The notes under the pieces were generated by a model. It was not told the origin of the DNA and made no database searches. It saw nothing but the letters and a program-made list of their open reading frames with translations. Position numbers and translations under genes: made by a program. A stretch of DNA of 8,156 bases from Chloroflexota bacterium (GTDB lineage Bacteria; Chloroflexota; Limnocylindria; Limnocylindrales; CSP1-4), in contig JACDAH010000098.1 in the NCBI GenBank assembly GCA_013695505.1, forward strand, positions 1 to 8,156. Direction: 5' to 3'. Positions 1 to 6,138 of the stretch are shown piece after piece; position 1 is the first letter of the stretch, and every line of letters begins with the position of its first letter.

Positions 1-1520
1 CGGCGGGCGACGAAGTCGGCGATGCCTTCGGCCGCGGCCGGATCGAGCGGGGGCGGCGTGAACTCGGCGAGGAGCTGCTTCCAGATCCGGTTCGCCCGTT
101 GGGTCGCGGTCCGGGCGCCATCCTCGAGCCACGTCTCGTAGTTCCGCCAGTCGGACACGATCGGGCGGTAGAACGCGGTCTCGAAGCGCTCGAGGGTGTG
201 GGCCGAGCCGAAGAAATGCCCGCCGGGACCGACCTCCGCGATTGCCTCGAGCCCGAGCGACGCCTCGTCGACGGCGACCGGCTGGAGGATCTCGGACATC
301 ATCTGGAGGATCTCGGCGTCGATGATCAACTTCTCGTACGACGCGGTCAGCCCGCCCTCGAGCCAGCCGGCGCCCTGGTAGAGCAGGTTGACGCCGCCCA
401 TCATCGCGCCCCAGACGGCCATCTCCGACTCGTAGGCCGCCTGGGCGTCGACGACCGCCGATGCCGTCGCGTTCGACGAGCGCCAGGGAAGCCGATAGCG
501 CCGCGCCATCTGGCCCGATGCGATCGCACCCTTGACGTACTCGGGGGTGCCGAAGGCCGGCGAGCCGGTTCGCATGTCTACGTTGGAGGTGAACGCGCCA
601 TACACGACAGGTGCGCCACGCCGGACGACCTGGGTCAGCGCGACGCAGAACAGCGCCTCCGCGTTCTGCTGGGCGATCGCCGCCGCGAGCGTCACCGGCG
701 TCATCGCTCCCGCCAGCGTGAACGGCGTCGCGACCACGGCCTGGCCGGCTTCGGCCATTGCGATCAGGCCGTCGCTCATCGGGCCGTCGAGGCGGAGCGG
801 CGAGTTGGTGTTGATGATCGTGATCAGCGAGGGACGTTCCAGGAGCTCCTCGCGCGAGACCCCGCGCGCCATCTCGACGATCTTGAGCGCGTCCTCGACG
901 ACGGTCGCGCCGGTGCCGAGGCAGTGCCACGTCTTGTCGAGCGTCGTCGCAAGGCATCCGTACTCGTCGAGATGGCGGGTCTCGACCGGCAGGTCGGTCG
1001 GCTCGAGCGGACCGCCCGCCTCCTGGTGGATGACGTTGATGGCGCTGATCAACCCGACGTAATCCTGGAAGTCCCGCCACGTGCCGGGGCGCCGGCCGCG
1101 ATCGATGTCGGATACGAAAGCCGGCCCGCCGACCGACGCGAACACGACGTTCCGGCCGCCGAGCACGACGTCTCGCTCCGGGTTCCGGGCGCGGAGCGTG
1201 AACTCCGCCGGAGCGGTCGAGACCAGCTCCTCGATGAGCGCGGGATCCAGGCGGACGCGACGGTTCGAGCGGTCGACGCTTGCCCCGGCCGCCGTCAACC
1301 GGTCGATCGCTCGGTCGCCGAGGACCTCGACGCCGACCTCGGCGAGAATTCGGAGCGACGTCCGGTGGATTTCCTCGACGTGGTCGGCCGAGAGGACCTC
1401 GAGCGGGGTGAATGGGTTCGTCAGCGTTCGGAACGGGAGCTGGGGAATGCCGCCGCCGGTCCGGCGGATGTGCCGGCGGTGGGCGACGGGCTCGGTCGGC
1501 TCGATGGCGTCGGCGGTCAC
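1..1520 (-). CDS. MttB-family (non-pyrrolysine) corrinoid-dependent amine methyltransferase, 3' end cut by window
   Basis: Members of the MttB family (Pfam MTTB) move a methyl group from trimethylamine or a quaternary amine such as glycine betaine to a cytoplasmic corrinoid protein. Translating the minus strand from GTG at 1520 gives 506 residues without a stop; the family is usually about 470-520 residues, so only a short C-terminal tail is missing. Family-typical segments include an N-terminal PFTPLEVLSADHVEEIH (residues 36-52), GAPVVYGAF (302-310), a TASAVVDAQAAYE stretch (352-364), SYEKLIIDAEI (394-404) and GPGGHFFGSAHTLERF (431-446). No in-frame TAG occurs, so this is not the pyrrolysine enzyme but the MtgB-like type, whose substrates are mostly quaternary amines; the exact substrate is unknown. 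The GTG start overlaps the upstream stop in GTGA and has no well-spaced Shine-Dalgarno site (GGAG lies 1 nt away), which suggests translational coupling. No corrinoid protein or reactivase is in the window; they could lie beyond position 1. Confidence 0.92.
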   Translation of the reverse strand, partial: MTADAIEPTEPVAHRRHIRRTGGGIPQLPFRTLTNPFTPLEVLSADHVEEIHRTSLRILAEVGVEVLGDRAIDRLTAAGASVDRSNRRVRLDPALIEELVSTAPAEFTLRARNPERDVVLGGRNVVFASVGGPAFVSDIDRGRRPGTWRDFQDYVGLISAINVIHQEAGGPLEPTDLPVETRHLDEYGCLATTLDKTWHCLGTGATVVEDALKIVEMARGVSREELLERPSLITIINTNSPLRLDGPMSDGLIAMAEAGQAVVATPFTLAGAMTPVTLAAAIAQQNAEALFCVALTQVVRRGAPVVYGAFTSNVDMRTGSPAFGTPEYVKGAIASGQMARRYRLPWRSSNATASAVVDAQAAYESEMAVWGAMMGGVNLLYQGAGWLEGGLTASYEKLIIDAEILQMMSEILQPVAVDEASLGLEAIAEVGPGGHFFGSAHTLERFETAFYRPIVSDWRNYETWLEDGARTATQRANRIWKQLLAEFTPPPLDPAAAEGIADFVAR

Positions 1521-2254
1521 GCTCCGGTCCGATCGCCGGGCGGAGTCGGGAACATCGGCTGGACCGTGCCCTGCAGGCGCCGAATGTTTCGGCGTGCGAT
1601 CCGGAGCTGAAGGGCCAGGGCGAAGATCGCCACCACGAGTGCTGCCACGACCGCGATCCCACCTTCGGCGGACGAGAAGTGCATCAGCGCGAGCGCGACC
1701 GTGGCGCCCGAAACGACAGCGTTCAGGACCATCACGAGCGTCGGAGTGCCGGCGATCAAGTGGACGAGCTGCGCCGTTCCCGGCGGCACGGCCATGGTGA
1801 TCCCGATCCCTGGTGCGTCGTCGTGGACGCCCATCACGAAATAGGGCTCGAGATCGGGCGCGATCTCGAGATACGCCCCGCGGATCCGGTTCATCCCCGA
1901 CACGGTCACCGCATCGTGGTAGTTGGTCGCGCCCATCCGGAGCCACGTTCCGACCCCGACGAACAGCGCGACGGGCAGGATGACCAGCGCGAACACGAAG
2001 AACGCATCGTTGAAGCCGCTGACACCAGCGATCAGGCCCAGTGCCACCATCGCTCCGGTCAGCGTCGAGAGATACATCCCGGCTCGAGAGAACGATTCGT
2101 TCCAGGCGAGGCTGCGCGACGCAAGCAGGGACCAGTGCTCGGTGGAGAGGATCTGGAGCCGGATCTGGACCGGCGTCGGCGTGGCCGCCGGGCCGCCACC
2201 GACTGGCGCGGGGCCCGGTTCTGCCGGTGGTGTCGCGCTGCGCTCGAACGTCAT
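1517..2254 (-). CDS. four-helix membrane protein of unknown function
   Basis: I cannot assign a function. The 245-residue product begins with a Pro/Ala/Gly-rich, presumably disordered tail (about residues 8-28), then an amphipathic stretch with LSTEHWSLLASRSLAWNE (36-53). Two hydrophobic helices follow (about 60-79 and 83-104), then a polar loop of about 60 residues rich in charged and aromatic positions (WLRMGATNYHD, GMNRIRGAYLE, DLEPYFVMGVHDD; about 104-146), two more helices (about 170-191 and 199-218) and a basic tail (RIARRNIRRL). By the positive-inside rule the termini and the central loop should be cytoplasmic. The pattern resembles conserved hypothetical proteins I associate with Actinomycetota and Chloroflexota, but this is from memory. 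The ATG at 2254 has a GTGAGGG site 6 nt upstream (2261-2267). The stop codon overlaps the methyltransferase start, so the two are probably co-translated; a role as scaffold, transporter or sensor for that enzyme is speculation. Confidence 0.85.
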   Translation of the reverse strand: MTFERSATPPAEPGPAPVGGGPAATPTPVQIRLQILSTEHWSLLASRSLAWNESFSRAGMYLSTLTGAMVALGLIAGVSGFNDAFFVFALVILPVALFVGVGTWLRMGATNYHDAVTVSGMNRIRGAYLEIAPDLEPYFVMGVHDDAPGIGITMAVPPGTAQLVHLIAGTPTLVMVLNAVVSGATVALALMHFSSAEGGIAVVAALVVAIFALALQLRIARRNIRRLQGTVQPMFPTPPGDRTGA

Positions 2255-2375
2255 CGGTGACCCTCACTGCTGTCCGCGGAGCGTACCGCTCGCGAGCCTC
2301 TGTCGAGGGCGCGGCGCACGAGGTGGGCCGCGGGCGGGCACCGCCCGGGCGGCATCTCGGATGGGGGGCCGACGA
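2255..2375 (-). other. intergenic region with strong stem-loop (2327-2353)
   Basis: This 121-bp gap separates the phosphatase from the membrane protein and holds no gene. Bases 2327-2353 can fold into a hairpin: GCCGC pairs with GCGGC (2327-2331 with 2349-2353), GGGCGG pairs with CCGCCC (2332-2337 with 2341-2346), with a 3-nt loop and a 2-nt bulge. No T-tract follows on the transcribed strand, so it is not a classical intrinsic terminator; it may weaken read-through or protect the upstream transcript end. A smaller hairpin (2279-2291, GAGCG/CGCTC) and a 10-bp palindrome, GCTCGCGAGC (2288-2297), lie nearer the next gene. A weak promoter-like pair (TCGACA at 2306-2301, TACGCT at 2285-2280, only 15 bp apart) is present but unconvincing. 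Confidence 0.5.
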
Positions 2376-3104
2376 TCATGCGGCCGAGACGATCAACTCG
2401 GCGATCGAGCCTATGAGCAGATCCGCCTCCCGCCGCAGATCCGCGACGCCGGCCACACCGCTCGTGACCCCGACCGAGCGGGCGCCTGCCTCGCGCGCCA
2501 TCCGGAGATCGGCCGGGGCGTCCCCGACCATCACTGTCCGGTCGATCGCCACGCCGAGACGATCTGCGAGCTCCTGGAGGGCCGCCGGGTCCGGCTTGCG
2601 CGGGCCGTCGTCGTCGCCGCACAGCAGGGTGTCGACGGAGGCGCTCAACCCGAGGCCGGAGAGGGTCGCATCGGTCGGGCGGCGGTCATCGGTCGTCGCG
2701 ACTGCGATCCTCCGGCCGCTGGCCCTGATCGCCTCGAAGATCAGCGGCAAGTCGGCGAGCGGAACCGCGAGCGCCACCGGATCCGGTTCGAACCACGCTT
2801 CGGCGAGAATCCGCCGAGCGGCGCTGACGCTGGGACACCAGCGCCTGAGCACGGCGCCGATCAGCTCCGCGATCTCGCCCATCGTGGCGACGGCGAGCGG
2901 CCCGCTCGGCGCGACACGGCTCGCCTGGGGATCGAAGCCGATCGTCGCGAAGATGTCGCCCGAGACGGGCCGGCTCGAGGCGAGCTCCAGCCGCGTCCCG
3001 AGGTCGCGCGCCCACGCGGCCCACATCGCGTCGAACGAGATGAGCGTCCCGTCCTTGTCGAAGACGACGAGGTCGATCTCGTCGAGGATCGGATGGAGGG
3101 TCAT
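2376..3104 (-). CDS. HAD-superfamily hydrolase (phosphoglycolate phosphatase-like)
   Basis: This is a 242-residue cytoplasmic phosphatase of the haloacid dehalogenase superfamily. All four motifs are visible: motif I FDKDGT (15-20) with nucleophile Asp16 and acid/base Asp18, motif II VATTDD (135-140) with Thr137/138, motif III Lys170 in RKPDP, and motif IV GDAPAD (194-199) with Mg-binding acidic residues. The helical segment between motifs I and II (about 25-110) looks like a C1 cap, which sets substrate choice. The ATG at 3104 is preferred: a GAGGG sequence lies just upstream and motif I then sits 15 residues in. A longer frame reaches 3392 but would overlap the ATPase gene and add nothing recognisable. 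It lies 79 bp after the ATPase stop in the same orientation, so it is probably the last gene of the transport operon and may dephosphorylate a product of the imported compound. The substrate is unknown; phosphoglycolate phosphatase is only a family label. Confidence 0.9.
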   Translation of the reverse strand: MTLHPILDEIDLVVFDKDGTLISFDAMWAAWARDLGTRLELASSRPVSGDIFATIGFDPQASRVAPSGPLAVATMGEIAELIGAVLRRWCPSVSAARRILAEAWFEPDPVALAVPLADLPLIFEAIRASGRRIAVATTDDRRPTDATLSGLGLSASVDTLLCGDDDGPRKPDPAALQELADRLGVAIDRTVMVGDAPADLRMAREAGARSVGVTSGVAGVADLRREADLLIGSIAELIVSAA

Positions 3105-3139
3105 CGGCCCTCGCGTCGCGAACTCGAGCACCCCGCCGT

Positions 3140-3161
3140 CGGCGGCCGTGCACGACCGCCG
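3140..3161 (-). other. GC-rich stem-loop between ATPase and HAD genes
   Basis: In the transcript this 22-nt element forms a 9-bp stem (C3140-G3161 inward, including one U-G wobble) closed by a UGCA tetraloop. It starts 22 nt after the ATPase stop codon. No run of T follows, so complete termination is unlikely. A partial attenuator or an mRNA-stabilising structure at the end of the transporter portion is more plausible. The base pairing is seen directly; the role is inferred. Confidence 0.45.
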
Positions 3162-3183
3162 CCATTCGTCGCGGCGAGCGCCA

Positions 3184-4284
3184 TCAGCTCTCCGCGATCG
3201 CCTGCTCGAGCGCGTCGCCGGCATTCGCCTCGCCGGCGAGGACGAGCGTGGCCTCCGGCGGGAACGACAGGGCGATCGAGTCGCCCACGACGCCCGCGGC
3301 AAGGCCCGGATCGTTGAACTGGTCGAACGACAGGCTCGCCTCGTTGCCGATCCGGACACGGGTCCGGACGATCGAGCCGAGGAAGCTGACATCCTCGATC
3401 GTGCCCGTCAGACGGTTGCTTCCGCCGGCCTCGCCGACCTCGACCGTCTCGGGCCGGATCGCGACCGTCACTCGATCGCCCGTGGCGGCGCCCGGCTTCG
3501 AGCCGCGGATCTCCTGGCCCTCGAGGTTCAGCCGGGCGGTGGCTCCGTCGATGACCTGAGCCGCGAGCAGGTTCAGGGTGCCGACGAACGACGCGACGAA
3601 CGGGGTCGCCGGGAAGTTGTAGATGTCTGGCGGCGGCCCGATCTGCTCGATCCGGCCTTCGCTCATCACGACCACGCGGTCCGACAGGGACAGGGCCTCC
3701 TCCTGGTCGTGCGTCACGTAGACGGTCGTGATCCCGAACTGGCGCTGAATTGACCGGATCTCCTTGCGCAGGGCAACGCGAATCTTGGCGTCGAGCGCCG
3801 ACAGCGGCTCGTCGAGCAGGAGGACGTCCGGCTCGATCGCCAGCGCCCGTGCCAAGGCGACGCGCTGCTGCTGGCCGCCCGACAGCTGGTACGGGTAGCG
3901 GCCGCCCTTGTCGGGCAGGTTGATCAGACCGAGCAGTTCGTCGACACGCTTGTGGATCGCGTCCTTCGGGCGCTTCCGGACCCGCAGCCCGAACCCGATG
4001 TTGTCCGCCACGGTCATGTTGGGGAACAGGGCATACGACTGGAAGACCATCCCGACGTTGCGCCGGTTCGGCGGCCGATGGGTGATGTCCGTGCCGCCGA
4101 TCGAGATCGTGCCGGCGGTCGGCTGCTCGAACCCCGCGATCATCCGAAGGGTCGTCGTCTTGCCGCAGCCCGAAGGCCCGAGGAACGACACGAACTCGCC
4201 CTTCTCGGCGGACAGGTTGAATTCGTGAACCGCGTAGGTCGTCCCGAACTGCTTCTGGATGCCGGTCAGGGTGAGATAGCTCAT
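3184..4284 (-). CDS. ABC importer ATP-binding protein with TOBE domain (PotA/FbpC-like)
   Basis: This is the ATPase that powers the importer, on the cytoplasmic face of the membrane. The 366 residues match the family's usual length. Visible motifs are Walker A GPSGCGKT (36-43, Lys42), Q-loop Gln82 in VFQSYALFP, ABC signature LSGGQ (134-138), Walker B LLLDEP (155-160, catalytic Glu159), D-loop SALD (162-165) and H-loop His192 in VTHDQEEAL. The C-terminal part (about 240-350) has the IRPE motif (277-280) and beta-rich pattern of the TOBE domain found in spermidine/putrescine, ferric iron and phosphonate importers. All catalytic residues are intact. The ATG at 4284 has AAGGA 4 nt upstream, and the permease stop lies 15 nt before it, so the genes are co-transcribed. 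The ATPase sequence does not reveal the imported substrate. Confidence 0.96.
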   Translation of the reverse strand: MSYLTLTGIQKQFGTTYAVHEFNLSAEKGEFVSFLGPSGCGKTTTLRMIAGFEQPTAGTISIGGTDITHRPPNRRNVGMVFQSYALFPNMTVADNIGFGLRVRKRPKDAIHKRVDELLGLINLPDKGGRYPYQLSGGQQQRVALARALAIEPDVLLLDEPLSALDAKIRVALRKEIRSIQRQFGITTVYVTHDQEEALSLSDRVVVMSEGRIEQIGPPPDIYNFPATPFVASFVGTLNLLAAQVIDGATARLNLEGQEIRGSKPGAATGDRVTVAIRPETVEVGEAGGSNRLTGTIEDVSFLGSIVRTRVRIGNEASLSFDQFNDPGLAAGVVGDSIALSFPPEATLVLAGEANAGDALEQAIAES

Positions 4285-4299
4285 GCGGTCCTTGCTCCG

Positions 4300-5202
4300 T
4301 CAGTGGGCGCCGGCAATCTGGATCTTCTGGCGCGACTGGCGCCCGATCAGGCCGAGCAGGCCCATCGCGATCCAGGTCAGGCCGAAGCTGATCAGCGAGA
4401 CGGCGGCCGGCTCGTACGCCCGGTTGCCACCGATGAGCTCGATGTATGGGCCGAACGCCGGTCGGGCGAGGAAGGTCGCGATCGTGAACTCGCCGACGAC
4501 GATCGCCAAGGTCAGGAAGGCACCGCTCAGCAGCGAAACCCGGAGATTCGGGAAGATGACCCGCACGAGCACCGTGATCCAGCCGGCGCCGAGGCTCTGC
4601 GACGCCTCGGTGAGGCTCCGGACGTCGATGGATCGCAGGCCGGTGTCCACGGCCCGGTACATGTACGGAAACGAGAGCACGACGTATGCCGCGATGAGCA
4701 GCACGTTGCTGCCGAGGTCGGAGCCGGCGAGCGGGAACGGATCGCCGCTGTACGACCGGATCAAGCCGAACACCAGGATGATCGGCGGGATGACGAACGG
4801 CAGCAGGGTAATGAACTCGATGTACGGCCGAAGGCGAGGCAGGCGGAGCCTGACCCAGAACGCCGTCGGCACGATGAGGATCGTGCTGACGACGATCGTG
4901 ATGATCCCGACCAGGAACGAGTAGAACAGGGTCTGGCCGAACTGCGGGTCGTCGACCACGACGGCGTAGGCCGAGAACAGGGGCTCCGAGCGCATCGAGA
5001 ACGCGAACGTGCCGAGGAGGGGCAGGAAGAAGTACAGAAGGCCGATGATGAAGACGATCCACCAGACGAACGATGCGGGCCCGCGGCGCGGCTTGGTCGC
5101 GGCCGGGCGTTGCGTGCCTCTGGTCAAGACCGACGCGGCGGAGCCTCTGGTCGAGACCGACGCGGCGGAGCCCGTCGAGAGTCCGCCGGGGGTTCCGGTC
5201 AT
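4300..5202 (-). CDS. ABC transporter permease (PotC/CysW-type), second subunit
   Basis: This integral membrane subunit forms half of the translocation pore. The 300-residue product has a basic, low-complexity cytoplasmic extension (1-42) and six probable helices (about 44-68, 92-116, 128-149, 166-184, 224-246, 267-288). The EAA coupling motif that docks to the ATPase is visible as EASQSLGAGWITVLVRVIFP (199-218), with Gly205 and Pro218 in the expected places. I chose the ATG at 5202 because it overlaps the upstream permease stop in ATGA, the usual coupling for paired permeases; the longer frame to 6039 runs through the other permease gene in the wrong frame. The N-terminal extension contains two copies of a nine-residue unit, SAASVxTRG, encoded by a 27-bp tandem repeat. 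It belongs to the binding-protein-dependent inner-membrane component family, as does its neighbour. Confidence 0.95.
   Translation of the reverse strand: MTGTPGGLSTGSAASVSTRGSAASVLTRGTQRPAATKPRRGPASFVWWIVFIIGLLYFFLPLLGTFAFSMRSEPLFSAYAVVVDDPQFGQTLFYSFLVGIITIVVSTILIVPTAFWVRLRLPRLRPYIEFITLLPFVIPPIILVFGLIRSYSGDPFPLAGSDLGSNVLLIAAYVVLSFPYMYRAVDTGLRSIDVRSLTEASQSLGAGWITVLVRVIFPNLRVSLLSGAFLTLAIVVGEFTIATFLARPAFGPYIELIGGNRAYEPAAVSLISFGLTWIAMGLLGLIGRQSRQKIQIAGAH
5116..5169 (-). repeat. 27-bp tandem duplication inside permease gene
   Basis: Bases 5116-5142 and 5143-5169 are adjacent copies of a 27-bp unit and differ at one base (caagac versus cgagac). The unit is nine codons, so the frame is kept: it encodes SAASVSTRG then SAASVLTRG in the cytoplasmic N-terminus, before the first membrane helix. 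The near identity points to recent slippage or unequal duplication in a part of the protein under little constraint. Confidence 0.9.
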
Positions 5203-6104
5203 CGCTGCCAGCGCTCCGCGCGCCGCTGGAGGAGCGCGTACGCGCCGATCGTCACCGCCATGATCGCGACCATGCCCATCGCCAACGCGTAGCCGATCCC
5301 CGGATCGTTGAGAGCGTCGCCGCGGATCTGGCGCGTGATCTGGATGGTCACGATGTTGATGGAGCCGCCGGTCAGCGCGAACGCCGTCGCCTGCGCCCCG
5401 AAGGCGTTTCCGAAGAGAAGGATCACGGTCCCGAGGAGCGAAGGCAGGAGGATCGGAAAGGCGACGAAGCGCCAGTACTGGAACGCGCTCGCGCCCATGT
5501 TCTCCGATGCCTCGCGCCAGTCCTTGCGCAGCCCGTCGATGGCCGGCGCGATGATCAGGACCATCAGCGGGAACTGGAAATAGAGATAGGCGAGCTCGAG
5601 GGCCGTCTTCGAGTAGATGTTCAGGTGGACGCCGCCGGCCAGAAGGAGCGGCGTCAGGATGCCCGACGCCCCAACGGTGAATGTGAAGGCGAACGCGAGC
5701 GGAACGCCGGCGAAGTTCGAGGCGACCCCCGAGTACGTCATCAACGCCGAGCGCAGGAAGCGGGGCAGCCCGCCCATGATCACCGCGTACGCCAGCAGGA
5801 ACCCGAAGATGCCCCCGACGACCGCGGTGACGAGGCTGATCTCGATGCTCGCGAAGTACGAGTCGGCAAGGTTCGGCTGCGACAGAGCGGAGTAGTTCTG
5901 GAGAGTGAACGCGCCGTGGGCAGGGTCGTTCGGCGCCACGGCGAGGTTCTGGAAGCTGCCGCTCGCGAGATAGAAGGTCGGGATGACCAGGAATGCGAGG
6001 GTGAAGATCAGAAACGGCATGACACCCAGCCATGCCCAAGAGAACCCTCGCCCGGGACGCGCGGAAGGCGCGCCCCGGGGCGGTGTCGTCGCTGCAGCGG
6101 TCAT
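5199..6104 (-). CDS. ABC transporter permease (PotB/CysU-type), first subunit
   Basis: This is the other half of the pore, 301 residues. After a short basic cytoplasmic tail (1-22) come six probable helices (about 23-46, 88-110, 126-148, 168-188, 216-236, 270-294), with a large loop after the first helix (about 47-86, rich in Asn, Pro and Ser) as in PotB-type subunits. The EAA coupling loop reads EASENMGASAFQYWRFVAFP (198-217), with Gly204 and Pro217 conserved. The ATG at 6104 lies 34 bp after the binding-protein stop and has no clear Shine-Dalgarno site. Translation may depend on coupling or be kept low relative to the binding protein, since a hairpin lies in that spacer. Its stop overlaps the next permease start by 4 bp. 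An internal ATG at residue 29 would remove half of the first helix and is less likely. Confidence 0.95.
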   Translation of the reverse strand: MTAAATTPPRGAPSARPGRGFSWAWLGVMPFLIFTLAFLVIPTFYLASGSFQNLAVAPNDPAHGAFTLQNYSALSQPNLADSYFASIEISLVTAVVGGIFGFLLAYAVIMGGLPRFLRSALMTYSGVASNFAGVPLAFAFTFTVGASGILTPLLLAGGVHLNIYSKTALELAYLYFQFPLMVLIIAPAIDGLRKDWREASENMGASAFQYWRFVAFPILLPSLLGTVILLFGNAFGAQATAFALTGGSINIVTIQITRQIRGDALNDPGIGYALAMGMVAIMAVTIGAYALLQRRAERWQR

Positions 6105-6113
6105 CGCTGCGGT

Positions 6114-6130
6114 TCGGCGCGGAGCGCCGA
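6114..6130 (-). other. intercistronic stem-loop between binding protein and permease
   Basis: TCGGCGC (6130-6124 on the minus strand) pairs perfectly with GCGCCGA (6120-6114) around a 3-nt TCC loop, entirely within the 34-bp spacer. Hairpins here are well known in ABC importer operons, such as malE-malF, where they protect the binding-protein part of the message and let it be made in excess over the permeases. No T-tract follows, so full termination is not expected. The structure is seen; the role is inferred from known operons. Confidence 0.55.
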
Positions 6131-6138
6131 GCCTGGCT

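Noticed and set aside
1..1520. Pyrrolysine-containing trimethylamine methyltransferase
   Set aside because: No TAG codon occurs in the reading frame within the window, so the protein has to be of the non-pyrrolysine type, whose substrates are generally quaternary amines.
99..1610. Long plus-strand open frame (503 codons) opposite the methyltransferase gene
   Set aside because: It is Arg/Asp-rich low-complexity translation with no recognisable motif, lying antisense to a gene with clear MttB-family segments. Long antisense frames are expected at this G+C content.
2280..2306. Promoter for the membrane protein and methyltransferase (TCGACA / TACGCT)
   Set aside because: The spacer is only 15 bp and the -10 box falls inside a hairpin; the match is no better than chance would give, so it is not listed as a feature.
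3105..3392. N-terminal extension of the HAD protein to a start at 3392
   Set aside because: It would overlap the ATPase gene by more than 200 bp and adds Arg/Ser-rich sequence before a normal HAD start. The ATG at 3104 has its own ribosome-binding site.
3101..5062. 653-codon minus-strand frame across the ATPase and permease genes
   Set aside because: It is out of frame with two genes that carry complete catalytic and coupling motifs, and its translation is repetitive Arg/Pro/Asp-rich sequence.
1923..5292. Several other long plus-strand frames, including 1923-3317, 2041-3753 and 3952-5292
   Set aside because: They lie antisense to the membrane protein, HAD, ATPase and permease genes, lack domain motifs, and have the skewed composition of shadow frames.
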